A DNA stretch of 64,000 nucleotides from an uncultured Oceanospirillaceae bacterium (GTDB lineage Bacteria; Pseudomonadota; Gammaproteobacteria; Pseudomonadales; Balneatricaceae), in contig CAJXNY010000022.1 in assembly GCA_913057435.1 (NCBI GenBank), positions 20,581 to 84,580 on the forward strand. Direction: 5' to 3'. Position 1 is the stretch's first letter. The number at the start of each line of letters is the position of its first letter. Both the position numbers and the translations under genes were made by a program. Positions 25,939-34,781 of this stretch are shown piece by piece. The notes beneath the pieces are model-generated. The model saw only the letters and a program-made list of their open reading frames with translations, was not told the DNA's origin and did no database searches.

Positions 25939-27194
25939 TGCTTCAGCTCCAGGTGAGGACGTTTCATAGGTACCAGGCCTTCTGGACGCCAGCGCATCAT
26001 CAGTACCATCAACAGGCCGAACATCAGCATGCGGTACTCAGAGAACTCACGGGCCAGTTCCGGCAGGATAGTCATCACGATTGCCGCCAGAATAACGCCA
26101 ATCTGTGATCCCATACCGCCGAGCACCACAATCGCCAGGATAATGGCTGACTCGATAAAGATGAACGACTCCGGGCTGATAAAGCCCTGACGGGCAGCGA
26201 AGAATGAACCGGCAAAACCTGCAGTCGATGCCCCCAGGGTAAATGCCGACAGCTTGATGGCCGTACGGTTCAGACCCAGTGAGCGACAGGCAATCTCGTC
26301 TTCACGCAGGGCTTCCCAGGCGCGGCCGATCGGCATCCTCATCAGGCGGTTGATCAGGTAGATCAGGAAGCACACCAGTACGACCGCAATCAGATACAGG
26401 AAGATGATTTTATAGGAGCTTGAGTAAGCAATGCCGAAGAAATCGTGAAATGTCTGACCGCCTTCCTCTTTAGCGCGGCGGGTAAATTCCAGACCGAACA
26501 GGCTGGGTTTAGCGATACCGGAGATACCGCTTGGCCCGTTGGTGACATTGGTCCAGTTGTTGAGCAGGATACGGATAATTTCACCGAACCCCAGCGTCAC
26601 AATCGCCAGATAGTCACCGCGCAGGCGCAGCACCGGGAAGCCCAGTACAAAGCCAAACAGTGCCGCAAAACCTGCCGACAGTGGCAAACAAACCCAGAAC
26701 GACAGGCCAAAATACATCGACAGCAGAGCGTAGGTGTAAGCGCCCACGGCGTAAAATGCCACGAAGCCCAGATCCAGCAACCCCGCCAGGCCAACAACAA
26801 TGTTGAGGCCCAACCCCAGCATGATGTAAATCAGCGTCAGGGTGGCCAGGTCAACCGAACCACGGGAGACCATAAACGGCCAGATAACCAGGCCCACCAG
26901 CAGCGCAGCAATCAGCCAGGGCTTGAGCGTGGCCATTTTCTGGCCTTTGGGCAGCAGGCCGCCTACGTTGGGCTTGGGCAGTTTGCCAAACAGGGTATCA
27001 ATCTGGTTGGAAAACAGTTGTGACAGAAAGACCAGGGTGACGCCCAGGCCGATCCATGTCCATTGTTCCGCAGTGGCGCCGCGGACAGCAAGGGTGGTGC
27101 TTTCAGTATCCAGTTTCACGCCAATCATCAGGCAGGCGAGAACCAGTGTAATACCGGCAGCGAATAACGCACTTTGAAGTTTATTATTATGCAT
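25935..27194 (-). CDS. livM: Branched-chain amino acid ABC transporter, permease LivM
   Basis: Inner-membrane permease of 419 aa, of the longer gammaproteobacterial type with two extra N-terminal hydrophobic segments (residues ~8-25 and ~45-62) before the conserved core. The core shows [24 protein letters not shown] in two adjoining blocks, [19 protein letters not shown] and the EAA-like [17 protein letters not shown] loop that contacts the ATPases. It starts within the livH stop (TGATG). Confidence 0.95.
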   Translation of the reverse strand: MHNNKLQSALFAAGITLVLACLMIGVKLDTESTTLAVRGATAEQWTWIGLGVTLVFLSQLFSNQIDTLFGKLPKPNVGGLLPKGQKMATLKPWLIAALLVGLVIWPFMVSRGSVDLATLTLIYIMLGLGLNIVVGLAGLLDLGFVAFYAVGAYTYALLSMYFGLSFWVCLPLSAGFAALFGFVLGFPVLRLRGDYLAIVTLGFGEIIRILLNNWTNVTNGPSGISGIAKPSLFGLEFTRRAKEEGGQTFHDFFGIAYSSSYKIIFLYLIAVVLVCFLIYLINRLMRMPIGRAWEALREDEIACRSLGLNRTAIKLSAFTLGASTAGFAGSFFAARQGFISPESFIFIESAIILAIVVLGGMGSQIGVILAAIVMTILPELAREFSEYRMLMFGLLMVLMMRWRPEGLVPMKRPHLELKQ

Positions 27195-28120
27195 CAGACT
27201 TTCTCCACCTCCGGTTTACCCAGCAGACCGGATGGGCGGAACAGCAGGATCAGTACCAGCAGACCAAAGGATACGACGTCCTTGTACTCAGATGGGAAGT
27301 AGGCAGACGTTAGTGCTTCAGTTACACCCAGAATCAGGCCACCGAGCACAGCGCCAGGGATGGAGCCAATGCCGCCCAGTACCGCTGCGGTAAAGGCTTT
27401 CAGACCGGCAATAAAGCCGACAAACGGGTTCACTACACCGTAGTACAGACCCAGTAGCAGACCCGCAACGGCAGCCAGTGCGGCACCGATGATAAAGGTC
27501 AGGGCGATGGTACGGTTCGTGTCGACTCCGAGCAGGTTGGTCATCCCTAAATCTTCAGAACAGGCGCGACAGGCGCGGCCCATACGGGATTTTGAGATAA
27601 ACAGCGTGAGAGCGGTCATGGTGGCGAAGGTGGTAAACCAGATCAGCGCCTGCATGTACGAGAAGGACACCTCGAATACAGATGGATCGCCAAAGGTCCA
27701 GCCGCCGGTGATCTGCGGGGGCAGAGCAACGTCGCGAGAACCCTGAGCCAGAACCACAAAGTTCTGCAGGAAGATCGACATACCGATCGCAGAGATCAGC
27801 GGAATCAGGCGGTTACTGCCACGTAATGGGCGGTAAGCAACGCGTTCAACGGTCCAGCCATAGGTGCTGGCCATTACGACAGCCACAATCAGCGCGACAA
27901 GCAGAATGACCGGCAGGCTAACCATGCCCATGCCTAACAGACCGGCAATGACGATAAACGTCACATAAGAGCCAATCATGTAAATTTCGCCATGGGCGAA
28001 GTTGATCATACCGATGATGCCATAAACCATTGTGTAGCCGATGGCGATCAGCGCGTAGGTGGACCCGATAGTCAGCCCGTTAATGAGCTGCTGGATAAGG
28101 TACAGGAAAGTTTCGGTCAT
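27194..28120 (-). CDS. livH: Branched-chain amino acid ABC transporter, permease LivH
   Basis: 308-aa inner-membrane permease forming the channel with LivM. Family markers are [20 protein letters not shown] at the N-terminus, [11 protein letters not shown] (~38-48), the [15 protein letters not shown]ase-contact loop (~184-198) and [17 protein letters not shown] (~253-269). It lies 73 bases downstream of livK, separated by a strong hairpin that probably tunes the ratio of binding protein to permease. Confidence 0.96.
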   Translation of the reverse strand: MTETFLYLIQQLINGLTIGSTYALIAIGYTMVYGIIGMINFAHGEIYMIGSYVTFIVIAGLLGMGMVSLPVILLVALIVAVVMASTYGWTVERVAYRPLRGSNRLIPLISAIGMSIFLQNFVVLAQGSRDVALPPQITGGWTFGDPSVFEVSFSYMQALIWFTTFATMTALTLFISKSRMGRACRACSEDLGMTNLLGVDTNRTIALTFIIGAALAAVAGLLLGLYYGVVNPFVGFIAGLKAFTAAVLGGIGSIPGAVLGGLILGVTEALTSAYFPSEYKDVVSFGLLVLILLFRPSGLLGKPEVEKV

Positions 28121-28140
28121 ATTTCGGGACCCGGATAGCA

Positions 28141-28177
28141 GAACACCTTGTTACCGGATCACGGTAGCAAGGTGTTC
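28141..28177 (-). other. Intercistronic hairpin between livK and livH
   Basis: A 16-bp near-perfect stem: GAACACCTTG (28141-28150) pairs with CAAGGTGTTC (28168-28177), continued by TACCG with CGGTA, around a five-base loop. There is no T-tract, so it is more likely an RNA-stability or processing element that protects the livK transcript than a full terminator. Confidence 0.8.
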
Positions 28178-28193
28178 AGAGGTTCAGATGTGC

Positions 28194-29306
28194 TTACTTG
28201 ACGGCTGTTTTAGAACCGTCCTGGTGCAGCGTGTAAACCTGGAAAGTTGACTCGTTCAAGTCGCCTTTCTGGTCGTAGGACACTTTACCAATCGCCGTTT
28301 CCAGCGGGTTGGCGCGGATGTGCTCGGCCATTTTCTCCGGGTCAGTACCACCGGTCTTAACGATTGCATCTTTCATCAGCTCAACGGCGGCATAGGCCGT
28401 GAAGACGAATGGGCCTGTTGGGTCTTCACCCTTGGCTTTGATGCCGTCAACGCGTGCCTGGTTGACCGGGTTCTGATCGAAGCTTTTTGGCGCAGTGGCC
28501 AGAACACCTTCGGATGCAGCACCAGCAATCTTAGCCAGATCGCTGTTTACCACACCTTCAGGCCCCATGAACTGAGCAGTGAAGCCCTTTTCACGCGACT
28601 GACGCAGGATCAGGCCCAGTTCCGGGTGGTAACCACCGTAGTAAACAAAATCGACGTTCGCTTTTTTCAGCTTGGCAATCAGTGCAGAGAAGTCTTTGTC
28701 ACCCGCAGTAACACCTTCGAACAGCACGGCTTTGGTGCCAGCTTTGTCCAGAGCGTTTTTAACCGTGGTTGCCAGGCCTTCACCGTACTGCTGTTTATCA
28801 TGGATAACAGCCAGGCGCGCAGGCTTCACGGTGTTCTGGATGTGTTCAGCAGCCAGTGTGCCCTGCAGACTGTCCAGACCGATAGTACGGAAGATCAGCT
28901 GATGGCCTTTCTCGGTGATAGACGGTGACGTAGACGCCGCCGTGATCATCAGGATGCCTTCTTCTTCGTAGATATCAGAAGCAGGCTCTGTAGAGCTTGA
29001 ACACAGGTGTCCGACAACGTGCTGAATACCATCGTTGACGATCTTGTTGGCAACTGCCACTGCCTGTTTTGGATCACAGGCGTCATCGTAGATTACGCCT
29101 TCCAGCTGCATGCCATTAATGCCGCCGGCTTTGTTGATATCGTCGATAGCGGCCATAACGCCGATCTTCTGCATATCACCGTACTGTGCAACCGGGCCCG
29201 TAGCTGGGCCAGCCAGGCCGATTTTCAGGGTGTCTGCGTGTGCAAGAGAGGTGGTGGCCATAACGGCCAGAGCGACTGCTTTAAGCGTCGTTTTTATAGT
29301 TTTCAT
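28194..29306 (-). CDS. livK: Branched-chain amino acid-binding periplasmic protein
   Basis: Periplasmic receptor for the LIV transporter, 370 aa. A Sec signal peptide (MKTIKTTLKAVALAVMATTS, cut after AHA near residue 24) precedes a type I periplasmic-binding fold starting DTLKIGLAGPATGPVAQYG. Paired cysteines near residues 78 and 101 (DDACDP and HLCSSS) match the disulfide of LivJ/LivK. First gene of the operon; GGGGCAG lies ahead of the ATG. Confidence 0.95.
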   Translation of the reverse strand: MKTIKTTLKAVALAVMATTSLAHADTLKIGLAGPATGPVAQYGDMQKIGVMAAIDDINKAGGINGMQLEGVIYDDACDPKQAVAVANKIVNDGIQHVVGHLCSSSTEPASDIYEEEGILMITAASTSPSITEKGHQLIFRTIGLDSLQGTLAAEHIQNTVKPARLAVIHDKQQYGEGLATTVKNALDKAGTKAVLFEGVTAGDKDFSALIAKLKKANVDFVYYGGYHPELGLILRQSREKGFTAQFMGPEGVVNSDLAKIAGAASEGVLATAPKSFDQNPVNQARVDGIKAKGEDPTGPFVFTAYAAVELMKDAIVKTGGTDPEKMAEHIRANPLETAIGKVSYDQKGDLNESTFQVYTLHQDGSKTAVK

Positions 29307-29756
29307 TATTCAATCTGCCCCATAGAGTGGATTCAGTCGTATTTTTTTAGTTTTGAAACCAGGATGGACTCTTTTCAGCGGTAAACATTACCGTCACATT
29401 TCTTATGAATCAATGCCCTGAGATCAATAGTTGGTCAAGCTGATTAATTAGCAAATTCTTAATCACTCAATATTGGTTTATTCACTGAATACTTAATAAA
29501 CAATCTGGCATTTATGTGGTCGAATAATTCGTCGGTCCAGTCTTTGTCTATGACGGTCCTGGGCCAGAGGTTATCTTTATCTATTTGATTCTAATAGATA
29601 ATTTAGGGCGGATAGGGGCGAAGCTGGAATGTTGCGCTGCAATGCAGAATTTAGTCAGTAATTCTCAGGGGTTTATGCGGCTTTAGCAGCAGAGGATTTC
29701 CTGCTCTACGCTTAACAACATCGCTAGCGCACGTTCGGGTGCGGAAGGAGGCGTAT
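29307..29756. other. Divergent intergenic region (livK / acyl-CoA ligase)
   Basis: 450 bases, AT-rich in the middle (29430-29520), which must contain the liv promoter on the minus strand and the ligase promoter on the plus strand. A palindrome CGAATAATTCG lies at 29521-29531. I recognise no operator for a known regulator, and no gene. Confidence 0.45.
29745..29751 (+). promoter_or_regulatory. Ribosome binding site of the acyl-CoA ligase
   Basis: AAGGAGG, a full anti-16S match, five bases before the ATG at 29757. It excludes the upstream in-frame codon at 29739. Confidence 0.8.
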
Positions 29757-31454
29757 ATGGAGCTGCAGCGTGGAGTGTCAATCCCGGGTCGGCTGAATCA
29801 GCAGCATTTTACCAGCCTGGTCAGTCTGCTGACGGATGTCTGTCATCGCTATGGTGAGCGAGCTGCATTCAGCAGCTTTGGTCGTTCAGTGAGTTATACC
29901 GAACTGGCTGATCTGTCGGCGGCGTTTGCCTGCTATATACAGCGGCATACTGAGCTTAAACCCGGTGACCGGATCGCGATCCAGATGCCGAATATGGTGC
30001 AGTATCCGGTGGTACTGTTTGGTGCGTTGCGGGCCGGACTGGTGGTGGTGAATACCAACCCACTCTATACCAGCACGGAAATGCAGCATCAGTTTTCTGA
30101 CGCCGGGGTGAAAGCGCTGGTGATCCATAAAAGCATGGCCCACAAACTGGAACCGATTATTGATCAGACTCAGATCCAGCATGTGTTCGTTACCCAGATT
30201 GGCGATCTGCACGGGCTACTCAGGCGAGTGTTGCTCAACGGTGCTATTAAGTATTTAAAGCAGATGGAACCGGCGTTTTTGCTGCCGGACGCCATAGAGC
30301 TGCGTGATGCCCTGCGCCAGGGCGACCCTGATCAGTTACTGGAACACCGACCACGGCCGGAAGATCTGGCCGTACTGCAGTATACCGGCGGTACCACCGG
30401 GGTTTCCAAGGGGGCGATGCTTAGCCATGCCAATCTGATCAGCAACCTGTTACAGGTATCCGAGCGACTTCATGAAGCGCCTGAAAGCTGGCAGCAGGAT
30501 GTGGTGTCGCCATTGCCGCTTTACCATATATACGCCTTTATTATTTCGCTGGTCGTGATGGAAGCGGGAGGGCATAGCTTGCTGATCACTAATCCGCGGG
30601 ATCTGGATGGGCTGGTGAAAACCCTCAGTGGGCGGCAGATCAGCGCTTTTATCGGCCTAAACACGCTGTTTTCTGCATTGTGCAATCATGCGGGGTTTCG
30701 TCAGCTCGATTTCGATCAGCTCCGATTGACGGTCTCCGGTGGTATGGCGCTGACCCATGGTGCAGCGGATCGCTGGCTGCAGACCACCGGTTGCCCGATT
30801 ATGGAGGGCTACGGGCTGACAGAGGCCTCGCCGGTGGTGGCGTTTAACCCGCCGGGGGCTGTCCGGCTGGGTACCATCGGCCTGCCGGTCAGTGATTGTG
30901 AGGTGAAGCTGGTTGACAGTAATGAGCAGGAGGTGGCGCCAGGGGACTGTGGTGAGCTTTGTGTCAGTGGGCCCCAGGTGATGCAGGGCTACTGGCAGCA
31001 ACCGGAAGCAACCGCTGCCAGTTTTACCGCTGATGGCTATCTCAAAACCGGTGATATGGCCCGACGTAGTGAAGATGGTTATCTGACCATTGTCGATCGC
31101 ATCAAAGACATCATTATTGTGTCGGGCTTCAATGTGTACCCCAATGAACTTGAAGATCTGATTAGCAGCCACCCGGACGTGCTGGAGTGTGCTGTGGTCG
31201 GTGTGCCTGATCGGGAAACTGGCGAGCGTGTGCGGCTGTTTCTGGTGCCGGTGGATGCACAACGCTTTGATGAAACAGCGCTACAGAGCTGGTGCCGCCA
31301 ACAGTTAGCTGGCTATAAGGTACCGAAAGATATCCGATGTCTGGACACCTTGCCTAAAACACCGGTCGGCAAAGTGCTGCGACGTGCGTTGCGTCAGCCT
31401 GCACCGCGCATGCCCAGAGCGGGGGATAACCCCACAGTAGAACAGCAGGCATGA
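29757..31454 (+). CDS. Long-chain fatty acid-CoA ligase-like AMP-binding enzyme
   Basis: Activates a carboxylic acid to its acyl-adenylate and then to the CoA thioester. 565 aa, the FadD length. The phosphate-binding loop YTGGTTGVSKGAML is at ~206-219, the adenine motif GYGLTEASPVV at ~351-361, the hinge KTGDM...RIKDIIIVSGFNVYP at ~430-460 and the catalytic C-terminal lysine in PKTPVGKVLRR near 543. It most resembles FadD, but substrate length cannot be read from sequence. It stands alone; a lipoprotein gene follows 100 bases later. Confidence 0.88.
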   Translation: MELQRGVSIPGRLNQQHFTSLVSLLTDVCHRYGERAAFSSFGRSVSYTELADLSAAFACYIQRHTELKPGDRIAIQMPNMVQYPVVLFGALRAGLVVVNTNPLYTSTEMQHQFSDAGVKALVIHKSMAHKLEPIIDQTQIQHVFVTQIGDLHGLLRRVLLNGAIKYLKQMEPAFLLPDAIELRDALRQGDPDQLLEHRPRPEDLAVLQYTGGTTGVSKGAMLSHANLISNLLQVSERLHEAPESWQQDVVSPLPLYHIYAFIISLVVMEAGGHSLLITNPRDLDGLVKTLSGRQISAFIGLNTLFSALCNHAGFRQLDFDQLRLTVSGGMALTHGAADRWLQTTGCPIMEGYGLTEASPVVAFNPPGAVRLGTIGLPVSDCEVKLVDSNEQEVAPGDCGELCVSGPQVMQGYWQQPEATAASFTADGYLKTGDMARRSEDGYLTIVDRIKDIIIVSGFNVYPNELEDLISSHPDVLECAVVGVPDRETGERVRLFLVPVDAQRFDETALQSWCRQQLAGYKVPKDIRCLDTLPKTPVGKVLRRALRQPAPRMPRAGDNPTVEQQA

Positions 31455-31556
31455 CGTCCATTAGCCAGTTTTTAAAACCCGGATAGCGTGACCGCGTTAT
31501 GAGAGCAACAGGGCTGGACCTGTGTTGCCGCCGGACTGAATACGAGGAAGAATAAT

Positions 31557-32285
31557 ATGAGACGACTGAGCTGGATCGCCGCGGCGCTGGGGGTCTGTGT
31601 GCTGACGGGCTGTGGCGAAACGACGCCAACCAAAAAACAGTCACTGACCGCGACGGCAACGCCAGCGCAGTCAGCCCGGCTGACCTATAGTCCGCATCCC
31701 TGGACCGATGCGGTGTCTGTCTGGCACCGATCCGACCTGACGACTACCGAACTGAAAGGTTATCAGGGGTTTATGTTGGAGCCGGTGGTGATGGCACCCG
31801 AGGGACAGATGAATAACCCACGTGTGAAAGCGGTGAAAGCGGATATTATTCAGACCCGCTTTCCGGTGATGATGGCCAGTGCCATGCACCCGCGCTATGA
31901 GCTGGTGTGGGAAAAAGGTGAGCGACAGATGAAGATGCAGGTGGTGTTGCTGGCGGCAGCGAAGAAACCACAGCCAGGGGATGCGCTGAAATACCTGCCG
32001 GTGACGCTGGATCTGAATGCCTACGATAAAAACGGCAAACCGCTGATAAAACGGATCACGGTGGCAGCGGCAGGATTACGGATTGATCTTATGGATGCGC
32101 AGACCAATGCCCCCCTGCTGTCGATGCTGGATACCCTGGAAGAGGTAAAAGCTGCCTGGCGACAGGAGCCTGGCGCACCGCTGATCGACCTGGAGCAGCT
32201 GGTTCGGCATTGGGCGGTTAAAATACGCTTTAATCTGGATTCACTGCAGGAGCCGGAAGATCAGCGTTTAGGCAGCGCCGGTTAA
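31557..32285 (+). CDS. Hypothetical lipoprotein
   Basis: 242 aa with a lipoprotein signal: basic MRR, a hydrophobic stretch and the lipobox LTGC (Cys19), so it should be lipidated and exported. The residue after Cys is Gly, which does not mark inner-membrane retention, so outer-membrane sorting is expected. The mature part is mixed alpha/beta with no recognised domain (YDKNGKPLIKRITVAAAG near 160, then LIDLEQLVRHWAVKIRFNLD near the end). GAGGAAG precedes the ATG. A convergent terminator follows. Confidence 0.75.
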   Translation: MRRLSWIAAALGVCVLTGCGETTPTKKQSLTATATPAQSARLTYSPHPWTDAVSVWHRSDLTTTELKGYQGFMLEPVVMAPEGQMNNPRVKAVKADIIQTRFPVMMASAMHPRYELVWEKGERQMKMQVVLLAAAKKPQPGDALKYLPVTLDLNAYDKNGKPLIKRITVAAAGLRIDLMDAQTNAPLLSMLDTLEEVKAAWRQEPGAPLIDLEQLVRHWAVKIRFNLDSLQEPEDQRLGSAG

Positions 32286-32299
32286 GTAAGCATAGTAAG

Positions 32300-32330
32300 C
32301 CGCTGCCGGGCACATGGCAGCGGTTTTTTT
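32300..32330 (+). terminator. Intrinsic terminator after the lipoprotein gene
   Basis: CCGCTGCC (32300-32307) pairs with GGCAGCGG (32316-32323), eight-base loop, then seven T residues. Confidence 0.88.
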
Positions 32331-32349
32331 ATGGGCAAAGCGAGCGGAT

Positions 32350-33777
32350 TCAGGCGGTGGAGGCTGATTGTGCTTTGAGAGCCAGCTCCAGACGCTCCAG
32401 CAACTGGCCGAAAGATTCCTGACGTTGATGAGTGACGGCAATTCCCTGAGCTTTGAGCTGGGCATTATCACTAAATGAATGCTGTTCGAGTCGCCGTAAT
32501 AGCCCCTCCAAAATAGTGCTGGCCCGATGTTCTTCCTGCTCGGGGAGTAATATCAGGAACTTGCTACCACTCCAGCGACCCAGTTGAGCGTTGGCAGGCA
32601 GGTTATCTCGTATCAGCTGGCAAGCTTCACTGATCACCAGGTCACCTATGGTATGGCCGTGTTGCAGGTTGATTTGCCTTAACTGAACCAGATCCAGCAT
32701 GATCAGCGACAGCGGTAAGCCACTTTGCGCACACTGGTTGAGCTGGTGCTGCAGATCGCTGCTCAGTTTTAGCCGATTGCGGGCACCGGTCAGCGGGTCG
32801 CGCTGGGTTAGCCGTTCAAGCCGGGCATTACGATCACTCAGGCGGTTGTTGAGCTGACCCAGCTGGTTACGGGTTTGTGATATCCGGTGGCTACGATAAT
32901 ACAGCAGGCCAATGGCCAGGATCGCCAGTGCTGCGAGCTGGTAGAGCAGGGTGTAGTCAGGAGCCTGTTGCAGTTTGACGGTATACCAGCGTTGCAGGAT
33001 TTTATTGGTGGCACTGGCAGGCAGCTGGCTGACGACTCGCTGGAATTGCTCGGCCAGCGCAGGGTTGTCTTTACGTGTGCCGACCCTGAGCTGATGGCTG
33101 AAACCGGTGCCGCCGGCGATTTTCAAATTACTCAGCCCCTGCTCCTGGATCAGCCGGGTGGCGGTCAGCAATGAGGCCACAGTAGCGTCCAGTTTCCCCG
33201 AGGCAACCTGGCGGAATGCTTCGCGCACTGAGGTGGTATAGATGCGTTCAATCTCGGGGTAGTCCCTGTTGAGCAATTCATCGTAGATGTAGCCGCTGAC
33301 GATACCCAGCTGTTTGCCCTCCAGCGCCGCGAAACCGTCCATATAGTCTGCATCGCTGCGGGCAATGATGACGACGGCTGACTCAAGATAAGGGCTGGTG
33401 AAGTTGAGGAACTGTTCTCGCTCGGGACTACTGTTTATTGCCGGGATCAGATCGCATCCGCCTGCCCGTATCAGTGACATGGTTTCAGCCCAGCTATGGG
33501 TTGGGACCAGTTTCAGCGGCTGGGGTAGCTGCTGGCTGATCAGCTGCAGGAAATCCGCCACGATCCCTTCGTGCTGACCTGCTTTGTTTATCTGCTCGAA
33601 GGGCATCCAGTTTGGGTCAACACAATAGCTGAGGTGGCCAGGTGGCTGAGGCGCGCTGCCGGTTGTGCCACTGCTGTTCCCTGCTATGACGGTAGTCGCC
33701 ATTGCCAGCGGTGCCAGTAGTAGCAAAGCGGCTGCTTTCAGGCTTGCCTTCAGGGTAATAAATGGAGGTAAGTTCAT
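32350..33777 (-). CDS. Membrane protein with periplasmic solute-binding domain and degenerate GGDEF domain
   Basis: 475 aa. A hydrophobic N-terminus (~15-32) acts as signal or anchor. Residues ~48-268 form a family 3 solute-binding domain (YCVDPNWMPFEQ, AGGCDLIPAINSS), then a membrane helix (278-296), a short coiled coil (300-322) and a GGDEF-like domain (~325-470). The catalytic loop is SGSKF (403-407) instead of GGDEF and the metal-site block reads LDLVQLRQIN, so it cannot be a normal diguanylate cyclase. It may relay small-molecule binding through dimerisation or bind GTP or cyclic di-GMP without turnover. Confidence 0.88.
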   Translation of the reverse strand: MNLPPFITLKASLKAAALLLLAPLAMATTVIAGNSSGTTGSAPQPPGHLSYCVDPNWMPFEQINKAGQHEGIVADFLQLISQQLPQPLKLVPTHSWAETMSLIRAGGCDLIPAINSSPEREQFLNFTSPYLESAVVIIARSDADYMDGFAALEGKQLGIVSGYIYDELLNRDYPEIERIYTTSVREAFRQVASGKLDATVASLLTATRLIQEQGLSNLKIAGGTGFSHQLRVGTRKDNPALAEQFQRVVSQLPASATNKILQRWYTVKLQQAPDYTLLYQLAALAILAIGLLYYRSHRISQTRNQLGQLNNRLSDRNARLERLTQRDPLTGARNRLKLSSDLQHQLNQCAQSGLPLSLIMLDLVQLRQINLQHGHTIGDLVISEACQLIRDNLPANAQLGRWSGSKFLILLPEQEEHRASTILEGLLRRLEQHSFSDNAQLKAQGIAVTHQRQESFGQLLERLELALKAQSASTA

Positions 33778-33969
33778 TCAACACTCGCTCATACAGTCTG
33801 CTTACGCGGATCTTTTAAATTTAGCCTATCTAGTGTAAATGCGCAGTTTCCGGGCATAAATTCAACAGGCTGGCTGAATGCTTTATGAATTATCCGCGAT
33901 ATTTTGTCTGGCAACTCAACGGCTTAGCGAGAGTCTAAACGGTGTCTGTCAGATATAACGAGGTGAACT

Positions 33970-34248
33970 GTGAAAGCTTTTCTGGCTGTACTCGTGGTCA
34001 TATTCAGTCTCGGTTGGGTGGCGTCGGTACAGGCATCGCCTTACTCTCCTGTCGGGGGATCTGTGTCTGTCCATTACTCGGATGGTTATGGTGTTCATGT
34101 CGGTTACCGTGTACATCGTAGCCATGGACATCATGGTGATCGCTACCGCCATGGCCGTCATTATCGTAATGGCAGTCGTTACTACCGTAGCCGCAGTTAC
34201 TATCCGGCGGGTTTTTACGGTGGCTATCGGGGTCGATACTGCCGCTAG
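33970..34248 (+). CDS. Small secreted His/Tyr/Arg-rich protein
   Basis: 92 aa starting at a GTG (33970) with GAGG upstream. Residues 1-23 are a Sec signal peptide (FLAVLVVIFSLGWVASVQA, cut before SPYSP). The mature ~69 residues are extremely rich in His, Tyr, Arg and Gly (HRSHGHHGDRYRHGRHYRNG and YYRSRSYYPAGFYGGYRG), with a single cysteine near the end. It recalls small periplasmic metal-responsive or envelope-stress proteins, but I do not recognise the family. Its bias makes it likely disordered or metal-binding. It is monocistronic as far as can be seen. Confidence 0.65.
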   Translation: MKAFLAVLVVIFSLGWVASVQASPYSPVGGSVSVHYSDGYGVHVGYRVHRSHGHHGDRYRHGRHYRNGSRYYRSRSYYPAGFYGGYRGRYCR

Positions 34249-34781
34249 CAGGCTGGCCGTCGATAATTTGAACAAATTGTCACAATGATGGCTGAAGCCC
34301 GCAGGGTGTGGGCTTCAGCCGGTACGCTCAGGTCCTGGTCGGGTTGTCCAAAGGGTTATCCACAGAATATGTGCATAACACTTTGGTATATATCTGTTGA
34401 GAGTTGCACTGCTATTGCCTGGTACTCGCAGGTGCCTGGCACCCGATAGCCGGATGGAATGTCAGATGGGCTTTGTCAGCCGGCTGAGTTCCTGTTCTGG
34501 TTAGCATCATTTTTATTTAAATATTTCATTTCAAACTTTGGTTTAACTTACCCTTCTTATTAACCCCACCTTGCGCTCGGTCAATAGTGAATATTTTGTT
34601 TATGTCTCAACCTGTTGGTTTGGGAGTACCGAACTGACGCTCAGTCATCTTTATTACCCGTATTACGCGTGTGATTTTTATGTTTTTCAACAGGCTGTGT
34701 TGAATGAACGAAGTTACACACTGAAAATAAAAACGAAGTGTCTATTTTAGATAGACAAGATCATGCATTTAAGGGGGCATG
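34249..34781. other. Long intergenic region
   Basis: About 530 bases with no convincing gene. It contains an 11-bp hairpin GGCTGAAGCCC/GGGCTTCAGCC (34290-34320) shortly after the secreted-protein gene, two opposed DnaA-box-like nonamers (34356-34364 TTATCCACA; 34370-34378 TGTGCATAA) and an AT-rich stretch (~34500-34570) followed by the chemoreceptor promoter region. Confidence 0.5.
34290..34320 (+). terminator. Hairpin after the small secreted protein gene
   Basis: GGCTGAAGCCC and GGGCTTCAGCC form an 11-bp stem with a nine-base loop. No T-tract follows, so it may be a factor-assisted terminator or stability element. Confidence 0.45.

Noticed and set aside
34249..34781. Possible replication origin
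   Set aside because: There are only two DnaA-like boxes, no 13-mer array and no dnaA/dnaN/gidA neighbours, so it is kept only as a weak observation.
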